A stretch of 64,000 nucleotides of DNA from Bacilli bacterium (GTDB lineage: Bacteria; Bacillota_I; Bacilli_A; RF39; UBA660). Location of the stretch: assembly GCA_017519965.1 (NCBI GenBank), contig JAFWRK010000071.1:40399-104398 (forward strand), written 5' to 3'. Made by a program: the position numbers and the translations under genes. Numbering within the stretch: the stretch's first letter is position 1; every line of letters begins with the position of its first letter. This document shows, one piece after another, positions 16,240 through 26,361 of this stretch. The notes under the pieces are model-generated. The model ran no database searches. It was not told the origin of the DNA and saw nothing but the letters and a program-made list of their open reading frames with translations.

Positions 16240-16954
16240 AATAATTTCCTACAACCTTTTCAATGCCTTCTACTGATTTAAATTTATCAAGCACTATCAA
16301 TTGATCCATAGTATGTTTATCAATTACTTTAAGTTTAATCATATTAGTAGCTAACTCTAAATTAGCTTCATTAGTACTTATCTTTTTATTAGCTATTTTT
16401 TCTCCTAATTCAAAAGCTTCACTAATAGAAGAAGTATAAGAACTAAGATTAATTGAAACTAATGGAGTCTTATATAAAATATAATTTTTTAATTTACTAC
16501 CATTATAAACATCATCATCTTTAAATGGTACCATTAGAGCTATAAGTATTAATAAAATAATAATAAATCCTCTAACCATTCCAATGATAAATCCACATAT
16601 AGCAGATGGTATAGATAAAATAATAGTAGAATCAACTATCTTTTGTAAAAACTTAGTAATAAACATTACTAAATGATATATTCCTAGTAATACAAAAAAC
16701 ACAATAAAGAAAGCTATTATCTTATAAATAAGAACATTTAACATAACTAAACCTTTTATGTTTCCAGTAAATTTGAAAAATGGCATATACTTACATAAAA
16801 AGTTTCCTAAATTATTAGAAAATATTGAACTAATAATGAATATCAATACTATACCAACTAAAGATACACCTTCTTTAATTATTCCTCTCTTAGAACCGAT
16901 TATTCCAAACATTAGAATAAACAAAACAATAATAATATCTAAAATATTAAACAT
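16238..16954 (-). CDS. cvpA: CvpA-family membrane protein
   Basis: 238 residues. The N-terminal helix with the family motif (DIIIVLFILMFGIIGSKRG, about residues 6-24) and four further hydrophobic helices to about residue 145 match CvpA, a small integral membrane protein linked to colicin V production in E. coli and present in most bacteria with unclear molecular function. The C-terminal 90 residues are soluble and helical. It is divergent from rnhC, as in Bacillus, but the zapA gene that usually sits between them is absent. Confidence 0.85.
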   Translation of the reverse strand: MFNILDIIIVLFILMFGIIGSKRGIIKEGVSLVGIVLIFIISSIFSNNLGNFLCKYMPFFKFTGNIKGLVMLNVLIYKIIAFFIVFFVLLGIYHLVMFITKFLQKIVDSTIILSIPSAICGFIIGMVRGFIIILLILIALMVPFKDDDVYNGSKLKNYILYKTPLVSINLSSYTSSISEAFELGEKIANKKISTNEANLELATNMIKLKVIDKHTMDQLIVLDKFKSVEGIEKVVGNY

Positions 16955-16996
16955 ACTAACACCTCTAACTTAATTATAAACTATTTATTAATTTTA

Positions 16997-17005
16997 TGCT
17001 ATAAT
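16997..17005 (+). promoter_or_regulatory. Extended -10 promoter of rnhC
   Basis: TGCTATAAT is an extended -10 box. Transcription would begin near 17012, leaving a leader of about a dozen bases before GTG 17024. Confidence 0.65.
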
Positions 17006-17023
17006 ATTCTTGAGGTGGAAAGT

Positions 17024-17935
17024 GTGAACGTTGTAATAAAAGTTAATGATGAAATAAAAGAAAAAATGATTGAATACTATAAAGATAAAAAAAGAGATAA
17101 AGTTATCCCATATGTAGTATTTCAAGCTCAAGAAGAAGATACAGTAATAACACTTTACGAATCAGGTAAATGTATGTTTCAAGGAACAAGTGCTGATGTA
17201 GATGCAGCTATGTGGGGAGTAGCATTAGAAAACACAAAAGAAAAACAAGAAGAAAATAAAAAGAAAGATGCTAAATACTACAATTGTAACTCTGTAGGTA
17301 GTGATGAAGTTGGAACTGGTGATTACTTTGGACCAATAATAGTAACAGCCGCATATGTAACAAAAGAAGATATTCCTTTTCTTGAAAGTCTAGGAGTAAC
17401 TGATTCTAAAAAAATAGATGATGCAAAAATACTAAAAATAGCACCTGAAATAGCAAAAAAAATTAAGTATCGTTCAGTAATTCTTAATAATAAAGAATAT
17501 AATGAAAAATACACAAAAGATATAAATATGAATAGAATAAAATCTATTATGCATAATAAAGCACTATATCAATTAATACAGGAAGAAAAACCAAAATATG
17601 ACTATATAATTATAGATGAGTTTGCTAGAGAACAAAGATACTATGAATATTTAAATGGAATACCTAATATACAAAGAGGTATAACATTTATGACTAAAGC
17701 TGAAGAAAAAAATCTAGCAGTAGCTTGTGGATCTATAATAAGCAGATATTTATTCTTAAAAGAATTTGATAAAATTTGTGATGAAATACATATTCCTCTA
17801 CCTAAAGGAGCAGGAAAAGATGTAGATACAATTGGTGAAGAAGTTGTAGAAAAATATGGTAAAGAAAAACTAAACGAAATAGCAAAAGTAAACTTTAAAA
17901 ATACTGATAGAATACTTCATACAATGGTATATTAA
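17024..17935 (+). CDS. rnhC: Ribonuclease HIII
   Basis: 303 residues. It cuts RNA in RNA-DNA hybrids and removes primers and R-loops. The N-terminal substrate-binding domain of about 80 residues, which marks HIII as opposed to HII, precedes the catalytic domain with GSDEVGTGDYFGP (about residues 90-102, first catalytic Asp-Glu). Later acidic residues lie in IIIDEFA and in the segment before KNTDRILH. I choose GTG 17024 because AGGTGG lies five bases upstream at 17013-17018; the earlier GTG at 17015 overlaps that ribosome site and would sit almost on the transcription start. A bidirectional terminator follows. Confidence 0.93.
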   Translation: MNVVIKVNDEIKEKMIEYYKDKKRDKVIPYVVFQAQEEDTVITLYESGKCMFQGTSADVDAAMWGVALENTKEKQEENKKKDAKYYNCNSVGSDEVGTGDYFGPIIVTAAYVTKEDIPFLESLGVTDSKKIDDAKILKIAPEIAKKIKYRSVILNNKEYNEKYTKDINMNRIKSIMHNKALYQLIQEEKPKYDYIIIDEFAREQRYYEYLNGIPNIQRGITFMTKAEEKNLAVACGSIISRYLFLKEFDKICDEIHIPLPKGAGKDVDTIGEEVVEKYGKEKLNEIAKVNFKNTDRILHTMVY

Positions 17936-17964
17936 AAAAAAGAGTTTTTAAAACTCTTTTTTTA
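17934..17964. terminator. Bidirectional terminator
   Basis: AAAAAAAGAGTTTT/AAAACTCTTTTTTT is almost perfectly symmetric and lies between convergent rnhC and the gene at 17962. Confidence 0.8.
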
Positions 17965-18657
17965 ATCTCTAATTTTAGTTCCACAATGAGTACAAAATTT
18001 AGTAGTTTCAGTAATAGTAGACCCACATGAAGGGCAAACATTAGGATTATTATTAGTTACTTGATTATTAGGCATTTGCTGATTATTATAATTATTCATA
18101 TTTTGATCTGGCATATTACCATTTGGCATATTATTTTGCATATTATTATATTGTTGATTATAGTTAGCTTGATTATTATACATATTATTTCTATTTGGAC
18201 TAATATTATTAAAAGCTTCTTGAATATTAGTTTGATCTGATTGATAAGCTACATCACTTGCAGATAGAATTCCTTTTTTAATATTATTATATTTAATAAT
18301 AGCAACTATTAAACATATTAAATTAAATATACCAGCTGCACTAGATAATAATGATAATAACGCAGTAATAGCCTCTCCTCTACCACTATATGAAAGAATA
18401 GAGTTAGATACTGGAATACCTATTTCCAGACCAATTAATATATAACCAACTGCTTTATTAAAAGCCAACTTTCCCATTAAATATAAATTTCCAACAGGAA
18501 CAAAAGCTAAAGCAGTTCCATGCCCATATAAAAGTTTATTAAACTTATTCAAGAAAATACCAACAGCAATATAAATGGCTAAACCAATAACAAAGAAAAC
18601 TAAACCAAATATTAAAAAGAATACTATTACAGCTCCTAAAGCATCGTAATCTCCCAT
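17962..18657 (-). CDS. Membrane protein with C-terminal zinc ribbon
   Basis: 231 residues. Three or four hydrophobic helices occupy residues 8-120. They are followed by a long low-complexity linker of Asn, Gln and Met, and then a zinc-ribbon of the form C-P-x-C-G-x(n)-C-x-H-C-G at the very end (residues about 208-225). Such tails are common in small-genome Firmicutes membrane proteins and may bind nucleic acid or protein, but no specific role is known to me. It is flanked by terminators on both sides, so it is a single-gene unit. Confidence 0.75.
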   Translation of the reverse strand: MGDYDALGAVIVFFLIFGLVFFVIGLAIYIAVGIFLNKFNKLLYGHGTALAFVPVGNLYLMGKLAFNKAVGYILIGLEIGIPVSNSILSYSGRGEAITALLSLLSSAAGIFNLICLIVAIIKYNNIKKGILSASDVAYQSDQTNIQEAFNNISPNRNNMYNNQANYNQQYNNMQNNMPNGNMPDQNMNNYNNQQMPNNQVTNNNPNVCPSCGSTITETTKFCTHCGTKIRD

Positions 18658-18691
18658 AAAAACACCTACCTTAAATTAATTCTATCAAATA

Positions 18692-18722
18692 AAATAAAAA
18701 AGATAAATAATTATCTTTTTCT
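18692..18722 (-). terminator. Terminator of the thyA-folA unit
   Basis: AAAGATAA, short loop, TTATCTTT-type stem with a T-run on the minus strand at the end of folA. Confidence 0.65.
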
Positions 18723-19202
18723 TTTGTAAACTAAATGTTTATATGAAATATTTTCTGGTGTAGTATGTGATGATAATACCTTACTATCCCAATCATTTTT
18801 GTCAAATTCTGGAAAGAAGCAATCTGCTTCATTATCTGTTGCATCAACTTCTGTAAGTAACATCTTATCAGCATGATTAATCATTTGAGCATAAATAGAT
18901 GCTCCTCCAATAATCATAAATTCATCTTCTCTACTACCTATATAGTCTAATAATTCATCTAAAGACTTAACTAATATAACATCTTTATCTAATTCAACAT
19001 CTTGATTTGTTAAAACAACATATTGTCTATCCTTTAATTTTCTCGGAAGAGATTTTAATGTATTTAATCCCATAACTACAGGTTTACCTATAGTATTCTC
19101 TTTAAAAAATTTTAAATCATCTGGTAAATGCCAGATTAAATCATTCTTTTTACCCAATTCACGGTTTTTACCAACCGCTGCAATAATAGTTACATTCTTC
19201 AT
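18711..19202 (-). CDS. folA: Dihydrofolate reductase
   Basis: 163 residues, typical length. It reduces dihydrofolate to tetrahydrofolate with NADPH. Visible family marks are the N-terminal strand IIAAVGKNRELG, the LIWHLPDDLKFFKE segment with the substrate-binding acidic residue, the NADPH-binding VVMGLNTLKSLP, and IIGGASIYAQM. Most relatives have Arg or Lys where this has Leu-Asn in MGLNT, a small departure. It starts two bases after thyA ends, so the pair recycles the dihydrofolate that thymidylate synthase produces. The pairing is a classic operon. Confidence 0.95.
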   Translation of the reverse strand: MKNVTIIAAVGKNRELGKKNDLIWHLPDDLKFFKENTIGKPVVMGLNTLKSLPRKLKDRQYVVLTNQDVELDKDVILVKSLDELLDYIGSREDEFMIIGGASIYAQMINHADKMLLTEVDATDNEADCFFPEFDKNDWDSKVLSSHTTPENISYKHLVYKRKR

Positions 19203-19204
19203 AT

Positions 19205-20131
19205 TTATATACCTAAATCAAATTTTAGCTGTGGATTCTTTGTTTTTATTTTTTCTCTAGGATAATCAACTATTTTAACATCTTCTGGTCTGATATCATA
19301 GAAATCTTTTTTATCAGGATTAATCTCTATTTTTGGACTACAATCTATACATTCACGATTCAACATCTCTTTAGCTTGTTCCATGTGTCTATCATATATC
19401 TGAATATTATCATAAAACCATGTAAATCTTCCTGGAGTCATACCAATATGTCTAGCAATTAAATGTTGAAGTATTACATATTGTACTTGATTAATGCATC
19501 CAGCAGTTAGGAAATCACTGCTTCTTTGAAATAAACACATATCTAAATAATCTTTATTGTCTTTGCCATGTCTTACATTCCAAACTGTTTGAAAAGCACA
19601 AGGCTTTAATCCATGAGGATCCTTAAAATCTTCTACTTGCCACATGCTGATAATATGTCTTCTACCATCAGGATTTTCTTTTAATCCTTTTAATAATTCT
19701 TTAACTAAATTATGTCTTTTGATTGTCTCACCATAACAAGCACCAATTGTAGGATGTCCTTTATCATTTAATTCATAATTACCTTCTTTATCACGAATAG
19801 CCCATTCTTCCCACCAATTATTAACTTTATTATCTTTATCCCAAGTGTTTTTACCTAATAAATCATCAAAAACTACTAAATCATTACTTTCTTGTTGATA
19901 AATCCATAATATTTCACTAATAGCAGCTTTAGTAGCTACAGGTCTTAAAGTTATTAATGGTGACTCTCCTTTACTTAAATCATAAGTACACATACCATGA
20001 TTAACAGATAAAGTATGAGCTGGAGTTCCATCACTATATTTAGGTCTTGGATCTTTATCTAGACAACCCTCATCCATTATTCTTTTAATTATTTCCTTAG
20101 TATATTGATCTCCTTTTGTTCCGACAGCCAT
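19205..20131 (-). CDS. thyA: Thymidylate synthase
   Basis: 308 residues from ATG 20131, chosen because AAGGAGG is seven bases upstream; the longer reading from 20173 includes that site. It methylates dUMP to dTMP with methylene-tetrahydrofolate. The catalytic cysteine lies in LKPCAFQTVW (about residue 178), with RRHIISMW just before it and the substrate-binding QRSSDFLTAGCINQVQY after it. The protein is longer than the E. coli enzyme and carries an insert near residue 90-130, as in Lactobacillus-type enzymes. In this motif the usual Gly-x-Pro-x-Asn is Ala-Gly-Cys-Ile-Asn, an acceptable variant. It is followed directly by folA. Confidence 0.95.
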   Translation of the reverse strand: MAVGTKGDQYTKEIIKRIMDEGCLDKDPRPKYSDGTPAHTLSVNHGMCTYDLSKGESPLITLRPVATKAAISEILWIYQQESNDLVVFDDLLGKNTWDKDNKVNNWWEEWAIRDKEGNYELNDKGHPTIGACYGETIKRHNLVKELLKGLKENPDGRRHIISMWQVEDFKDPHGLKPCAFQTVWNVRHGKDNKDYLDMCLFQRSSDFLTAGCINQVQYVILQHLIARHIGMTPGRFTWFYDNIQIYDRHMEQAKEMLNRECIDCSPKIEINPDKKDFYDIRPEDVKIVDYPREKIKTKNPQLKFDLGI

Positions 20132-20200
20132 TTGAATACCTCCTTCTAATATATACCAAAAACATCTTAACATAATTCTTATAACTTACGCAAACAATTC

Positions 20201-20228
20201 AAAAAAAAATACGTTAAATAACGTATTA
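20201..20228 (-). terminator. Terminator of the small gene at 20226-20429
   Basis: AATACGTT/AACGTATT stem on the minus strand, followed by a run of nine T. Confidence 0.7.
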
Positions 20229-20429
20229 ATTAGGTCTTGTCATATACATATCATTTACTACACCATCTTCAGATACAGATGAAGTAGAATTTGAATTTGA
20301 AGTAGATCCATTATCATTAACCAAAACAGCAAATCCAACAATACCAATAACAATAATCATAACAACTGCTATCATTATTAAGCCTTTATTTTGTTGCATA
20401 ATTAAACTTTTTTTCTTTGAAGTACTCAT
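20226..20429 (-). CDS. Small single-span membrane protein
   Basis: 67 residues. A basic N-terminus (STSKKKS) leads into one long hydrophobic helix (about residues 17-37) and then a short Ser/Thr/Asn-rich outside tail. No family is recognised. It has its own terminator. The AGAGGTG ribosome site is about seven bases before the ATG. Size and layout are typical of small envelope proteins, but no function can be given. Confidence 0.6.
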   Translation of the reverse strand: MSTSKKKSLIMQQNKGLIMIAVVMIIVIGIVGFAVLVNDNGSTSNSNSTSSVSEDGVVNDMYMTRPN

Positions 20430-20480
20430 ACACTCACCTCTAGTTTAATTATACAATAAGAATTTTTAAAAGAAAAGTAC

Positions 20481-21560
20481 TTAATAATTATACTTAGTTA
20501 GTTTTTTATTTTTTACATAATTAGCATATTCCCTAGTTGGACTACAAGTAAGACTTTTTCCAACATCATCTAATATATACACCTTATCATCACAATCAAA
20601 ACTCAATGAAGTATTACCTTTAGTAAAGCTATAATTAAAAAAACGATATACATCACAATTAATATATTTAGAAGTATGATAAGTATCATCATCTATAATT
20701 CCATCTTCTAATTCTTTATTTAATTTAGATATAAAAATATCTGAGATATTTTTACGAGCATCTTTAAAAATACGTCTATTACCATATTCACTTGAACGAT
20801 AAGTAGTTTTATCTATACTAAGTAATGTATCAATAGCTAAATCACAAGAGGATAACTCACTTAACTTATTTATAATAGTAATTAAGCCAGATTTGAAATA
20901 ACTTTTCTCCATTAAATCTTTTCCAACCATCTTCTCAATCATTTTAGCCATCTGCACTTGTTCTTTATAAAAAACACTATTTTGGGGAATATCAAAATAT
21001 TTTGATAAAAGATATTCTGTATATCCTTCATTTAAGCCATCACCAAATGATATGATTTTATTTTTAGAAGTCATAACAATAGAGTTCAAGCCACAATTTG
21101 TAATATTACTAGTAGAAGCCATATGAAATAATTCATGCATTAAAATATGTTCAAAATCTTTATCACTACACACATTATCAAAAACATGTAAATCATTATT
21201 AAACATATCATAATAAGCAATTGCTCCACCAGATTTAACTAAATCTGTGATTCTTTTAAAAAAATATAATCTATCATCATAAAACCCTAAAGATTTAAGA
21301 TTATTATTAAAATTAGATAAATAATCTCCAGGAAAATTATCTTTTAATTTTTCTTCAAACTTTATAATTATTTTATTAACCGAACCATTAAAATTTAAAT
21401 AATCATTAATATCACATTCACTATATTTTGTCTCTGAAAACATAGGAAAATAATAACCTACTTTGCTTTTTTTAGAAACAAAATAAGTACATTGATCATC
21501 ATAAATAAGTTTTTTTAGTAAATTATTATAATTGTTTATTTCCTCTTTTTCTTTACTCAT
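20481..21560 (-). CDS. HExxH metallopeptidase-like protein
   Basis: 359 residues from ATG 21560, supported by GAGGGG upstream. The zinc motif HELFH lies at about residues 142-146, and a likely third ligand sits in NEGYTEYL about 35 residues later. That spacing fits gluzincin peptidases, where a Glu in the second helix binds zinc. There is no signal peptide, so the protein seems to act in the cytoplasm. It could be a protein-cleaving regulator or a toxin-like enzyme; the family is not otherwise recognised. It is a single-gene unit between the small membrane gene and the dnaK operon. Confidence 0.7.
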   Translation of the reverse strand: MSKEKEEINNYNNLLKKLIYDDQCTYFVSKKSKVGYYFPMFSETKYSECDINDYLNFNGSVNKIIIKFEEKLKDNFPGDYLSNFNNNLKSLGFYDDRLYFFKRITDLVKSGGAIAYYDMFNNDLHVFDNVCSDKDFEHILMHELFHMASTSNITNCGLNSIVMTSKNKIISFGDGLNEGYTEYLLSKYFDIPQNSVFYKEQVQMAKMIEKMVGKDLMEKSYFKSGLITIINKLSELSSCDLAIDTLLSIDKTTYRSSEYGNRRIFKDARKNISDIFISKLNKELEDGIIDDDTYHTSKYINCDVYRFFNYSFTKGNTSLSFDCDDKVYILDDVGKSLTCSPTREYANYVKNKKLTKYNY

Positions 21561-21598
21561 AAAACCCCTCGTTTTCAAATGTATGTGTATTATATCAT

Positions 21599-21629
21599 AA
21601 AAAAAAGAAATTACAATAAGTAATTTCTA
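21599..21629 (-). terminator. Terminator of the hrcA-dnaJ operon
   Basis: GAAATTAC, loop TTATT, GTAATTTC, then a T-run on the minus strand. Confidence 0.8.
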
Positions 21630-22781
21630 ATCATTTTGTTTTACAAATTTTTCAAAGTTATTTGTTTCTGTAGTACCTAAGTCTGTTTCAGCAAGTTGAT
21701 CTAATAATCTTTTCTGATCTCTACTAAGTTTCTTAGGAGTAAGTACTTTAAATACTAAATACATATCACCTTTATGATGAGCATATTTATTATCTACTCC
21801 TCTACCTTTAATACGTTGTTTATCACCACTATCAGTACCAGCAGGAATATTAACTGAAACATTACCATACAATGTAGGAATTTTCTTTTTAACTCCACAA
21901 ATAGCTTCAGTAATAGTAAGTGGAACTTCTAAATAAATATCATCATTATCTCTCATAAAGTATTTATGTTCTTCTACTACAAATTCAATGTATAAATCTC
22001 CATTTTCTCCTCCATTTGCTCCTGGAGAACCTTTACCACTTATACGTTGTCTATCACCAGTATTAATACCAGCAGGAATATTTATAGTTAAACGTTTAGT
22101 CTTCTTAACTTTACCTTTACCATTACATTCATGACATGTTTTCTTAAATGTTTTACCTTTACCACCACAATCAGGACATGTAGTTTTAGATAGGAATGAA
22201 CCTAATATTGTTTGTTGTTGAGAAGTAACTGTACCCACACCATGACATGTTGAACAAGTTTTAGAATCAAATCCACCTTCTCCACCACATTCATCACAAT
22301 CTTCAACTACTTCAATAGTAAACTTCTTTTCACATCCTTTGATTGCTTCATCAAAAGTAATATCCATACGCATTAAAACATCACTACCACGAGAAGATGT
22401 ACGTCTACTATTTCCTCCAAATCCAGAGAAAGAACTACTTCCTCCAAATCCTCCACCAAAAATAGAATCAAAGATATCACCAAAATCAAAATCACTAGCA
22501 TCGAAGCCAGCAGAATATCCTCCACCAAAACCTGAAGAGCCTGCTCCACCAGCACCTACACCAGCGTGACCATATTGATCATACATTTTTCTTTTGTTTT
22601 CATCTGATAATACTGAATATGCCTCTTGAGCTTCTTTAAATTTTTCAGCAGCATCTGGATTATCTTTATTTAAATCGGGATGGTACTCTTTAGCTTTTTT
22701 TCTAAAAGCGCTTTTAATTTCAGCATCACTTGCATTTTTATCAACGCCTAAAACTTCATAATAATCTCGTTTTGAAGCCAT
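21627..22781 (-). CDS. dnaJ: Chaperone DnaJ (Hsp40)
   Basis: 384 residues. It delivers unfolded clients to DnaK and stimulates its ATPase. The J domain carries HPD at residues 34-36. A Gly/Phe-rich linker with GGGFGG repeats follows (about 75-125). Four zinc-binding CxxCxGxG motifs come next ([32 protein letters not shown]), then the two C-terminal client-binding domains. It is the last gene of the heat-shock operon. A 62-base gap with a strong hairpin separates it from dnaK, so its level may be set apart from dnaK. Confidence 0.97.
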   Translation of the reverse strand: MASKRDYYEVLGVDKNASDAEIKSAFRKKAKEYHPDLNKDNPDAAEKFKEAQEAYSVLSDENKRKMYDQYGHAGVGAGGAGSSGFGGGYSAGFDASDFDFGDIFDSIFGGGFGGSSSFSGFGGNSRRTSSRGSDVLMRMDITFDEAIKGCEKKFTIEVVEDCDECGGEGGFDSKTCSTCHGVGTVTSQQQTILGSFLSKTTCPDCGGKGKTFKKTCHECNGKGKVKKTKRLTINIPAGINTGDRQRISGKGSPGANGGENGDLYIEFVVEEHKYFMRDNDDIYLEVPLTITEAICGVKKKIPTLYGNVSVNIPAGTDSGDKQRIKGRGVDNKYAHHKGDMYLVFKVLTPKKLSRDQKRLLDQLAETDLGTTETNNFEKFVKQND

Positions 22782-22808
22782 TTAATCACTCCCTTATTAA
22801 TAATCTAA

Positions 22809-22840
22809 AATTAAGTAGTCCAATTAAGGACTACTTAATT
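22809..22840 (-). other. Hairpin between dnaK and dnaJ
   Basis: A perfect 12-base inverted repeat (ATTAAGTAGTCC and GGACTACTTAAT) with a 6-base loop, in the dnaK-dnaJ gap. The 3' side has only a short broken T-run, so it is likely a partial terminator or an RNA-processing or stability element. Confidence 0.65.
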
Positions 22841-22843
22841 ATT

Positions 22844-24670
<1,827 letters not shown>

Positions 24671-24681
24671 TTATCTCTCCT

Positions 24682-25242
24682 TTATTTTTGATTTATTTTA
24701 ACTGAAGCAGCTCTAATTACTCTATCTTTTAATTTATATCCTTTTTGTAATACTTCAATAACTGCTTCATTTTCTAATTCTTCTACTTTATCAGTAAGAA
24801 GTGCTTGTTCTTGAGAAGGATCAAATATTTCACCTTGTCTACTAATTTCTTCAACACCATAGCTTTTTAAAACACCGAATAATGAAGAATATATCATTTT
24901 AAATCCTACTAAGAACTTAGATAGTTCATCATCTAAATTATTATCATCTAATTTAATAGCTCTCTCAAAATTATCAACTATAGGTATTAAATCAGTAATT
25001 AAGCTTTGATTACAATATTTTAAAGTATCTGTTACTTCTTTATCCTTACGTGTACGATAATTAATTAATTCAGCTTGAGCTCTTTTAACTTGATCAACTA
25101 ACTTTTTATTTTCTTCTTCTAAAGTACGAATTTGTGTTTCTAAAGCATTCATAGCTTCATTTTTTTTATCTTCAACAGGATTTTCCTGTTCAACTACTTC
25201 TTCTTTTTCTTCTTGTAGTTCTTCAACTTTTTGTTTCTTCAT
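24682..25242 (-). CDS. grpE: Nucleotide exchange factor GrpE
   Basis: 186 residues. It releases ADP from DnaK. The long N-terminal helix (about residues 30-75, Glu/Lys-rich, coiled-coil) and the C-terminal beta domain with EEISRQGEIFDPSQEQAL match the family, where the corresponding motif is normally F-D-P-x-x-H-x-A. Here the His is replaced by Glu. The N-terminal 25 residues are a highly charged extension. It sits six bases after hrcA in the heat-shock operon. Confidence 0.95.
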   Translation of the reverse strand: MKKQKVEELQEEKEEVVEQENPVEDKKNEAMNALETQIRTLEEENKKLVDQVKRAQAELINYRTRKDKEVTDTLKYCNQSLITDLIPIVDNFERAIKLDDNNLDDELSKFLVGFKMIYSSLFGVLKSYGVEEISRQGEIFDPSQEQALLTDKVEELENEAVIEVLQKGYKLKDRVIRAASVKINQK

Positions 25243-25248
25243 AATTAC

Positions 25249-26238
25249 CTACCTTTCAATATTTTCTTTCATGTATTCTAACATACCAACAACTCTATCA
25301 TATTCCATTCTCTTAGGACCAATAATAGCAATTGTACCTTCTTCATTACCATTTTTAAATTTAGTTTTAATAACAGTAACATCATCATCAATTTTACTTT
25401 CTTCCCCAATATATACTTTAATATTATTGTCATCATCTTGTTCTATGCTATTAAGTAACTCTTTATTCTCTAATTTATTAAAAACATTCTTTATTTTTTC
25501 AACATTATTAGAAAATTCAGGTTGTTCAAGCATTTTAGTACGACCAACAATATTAACATCATGAGAAGAATAATCATTAAATACATGATAGAAAGCATTA
25601 TATAGTTGTTCATGTTGTTTTACATAGTTTCCTATAATAGGTTTAATTTCAAACTCCAATTTAGAACTAACTTCATCAATTGGTGTTCCAGCAATAAGAT
25701 TATTTATAAGACCAACAGTCTTTTTAATCTCATCAGTAGAAACATCTTTTAATTTAATACTCTTATGTTCTACATGTCCTTTGTCAGTAACTATTAAAAC
25801 TACCATACTTTCTTCATCAATCGGAACTACTTCTATTTGTTTAAGAAGGTTCTCATGAGAACTACCACCAAGAACGACAGTTGTATAATTAGTCATATCT
25901 GATATTATCTGTAAACTTTGATTTATTGTATCAGATAAAGCAAGTTGCTGATTTTTAAAAACAATTTGTAACTTAAACATATCTTCAGCATTCATTTTTT
26001 TAAGTTCCATTAAATTATCGACATAGTATCTATATCCAGCTTCACTAGGAACTCTACCTGAAGAAGTATGAGTCTTCTCAAGCAATCCCATATCTTCTAG
26101 AGACGCCATTTCATTACGCACTGTCGCACTAGAGCATTTAAGGATTTTCGAAAGTACTTTAGAACCAACCGGTATAGGTTCTTTAATGTATCTTTCTACT
26201 ATCAATTTAAGAATTTTATTTTGTCTTTCAGTCAACAT
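25249..26238 (-). CDS. hrcA: Heat-inducible transcription repressor HrcA
   Basis: 329 residues. It represses class I heat-shock genes by binding CIRCE and depends on GroEL for activity. The N-terminal winged helix includes ERQNKILKLIVERYI and SSATVRNEMASLEDMGLLEK (recognition helix), and a GAF-like domain and dimer segments follow. ATG 26238 has AGGAGG nine bases upstream. It is the first gene of the operon and lies behind two CIRCE elements, so it should repress itself, grpE, dnaK and dnaJ. Confidence 0.96.
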   Translation of the reverse strand: MLTERQNKILKLIVERYIKEPIPVGSKVLSKILKCSSATVRNEMASLEDMGLLEKTHTSSGRVPSEAGYRYYVDNLMELKKMNAEDMFKLQIVFKNQQLALSDTINQSLQIISDMTNYTTVVLGGSSHENLLKQIEVVPIDEESMVVLIVTDKGHVEHKSIKLKDVSTDEIKKTVGLINNLIAGTPIDEVSSKLEFEIKPIIGNYVKQHEQLYNAFYHVFNDYSSHDVNIVGRTKMLEQPEFSNNVEKIKNVFNKLENKELLNSIEQDDDNNIKVYIGEESKIDDDVTVIKTKFKNGNEEGTIAIIGPKRMEYDRVVGMLEYMKENIER

Positions 26239-26250
26239 ACTACTGACCTC

Positions 26251-26277
26251 CTAGCACTATATTTTTACAAGTGCTAA
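26251..26277. promoter_or_regulatory. CIRCE element 1 (HrcA operator)
   Basis: TAGCACT, 11 bases of spacer counted between AGCACT and AGTGCT, and AGTGCTAA. It is the canonical inverted repeat with one mismatch in the outer arm, located in the 5' leader just before the hrcA ribosome site. Confidence 0.93.
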
Positions 26278-26281
26278 TTAT

Positions 26282-26310
26282 ATTTTAGTATTATCTTTAG
26301 CACTTGTCAA
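26282..26310 (-). promoter_or_regulatory. Sigma-A promoter of the hrcA operon
   Basis: On the minus strand: TTGACA (26310-26305), 17 bases, TAAAAT (26287-26282). The -35 box lies inside CIRCE element 2 and the -10 box between the two elements, so HrcA bound at either site would block polymerase. Confidence 0.85.
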
Positions 26311-26323
26311 TAAAAAGTGCTAA
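26297..26323. promoter_or_regulatory. CIRCE element 2 (HrcA operator)
   Basis: TTAGCACTT, nine bases, AAGTGCTAA: perfect 9-base arms, 27 bases in total, overlapping the -35 box of the hrcA promoter. Confidence 0.96.
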
Positions 26324-26334
26324 TTTTTTTCAAA

Positions 26335-26361
26335 TAAAAAAGTGATTATAAAATCACTCTT
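26335..26361 (-). terminator. Terminator of the pilin-like gene
   Basis: AGTGATT, loop, AATCACT and a T-run on the minus strand directly after the stop at 26360. Confidence 0.75.
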
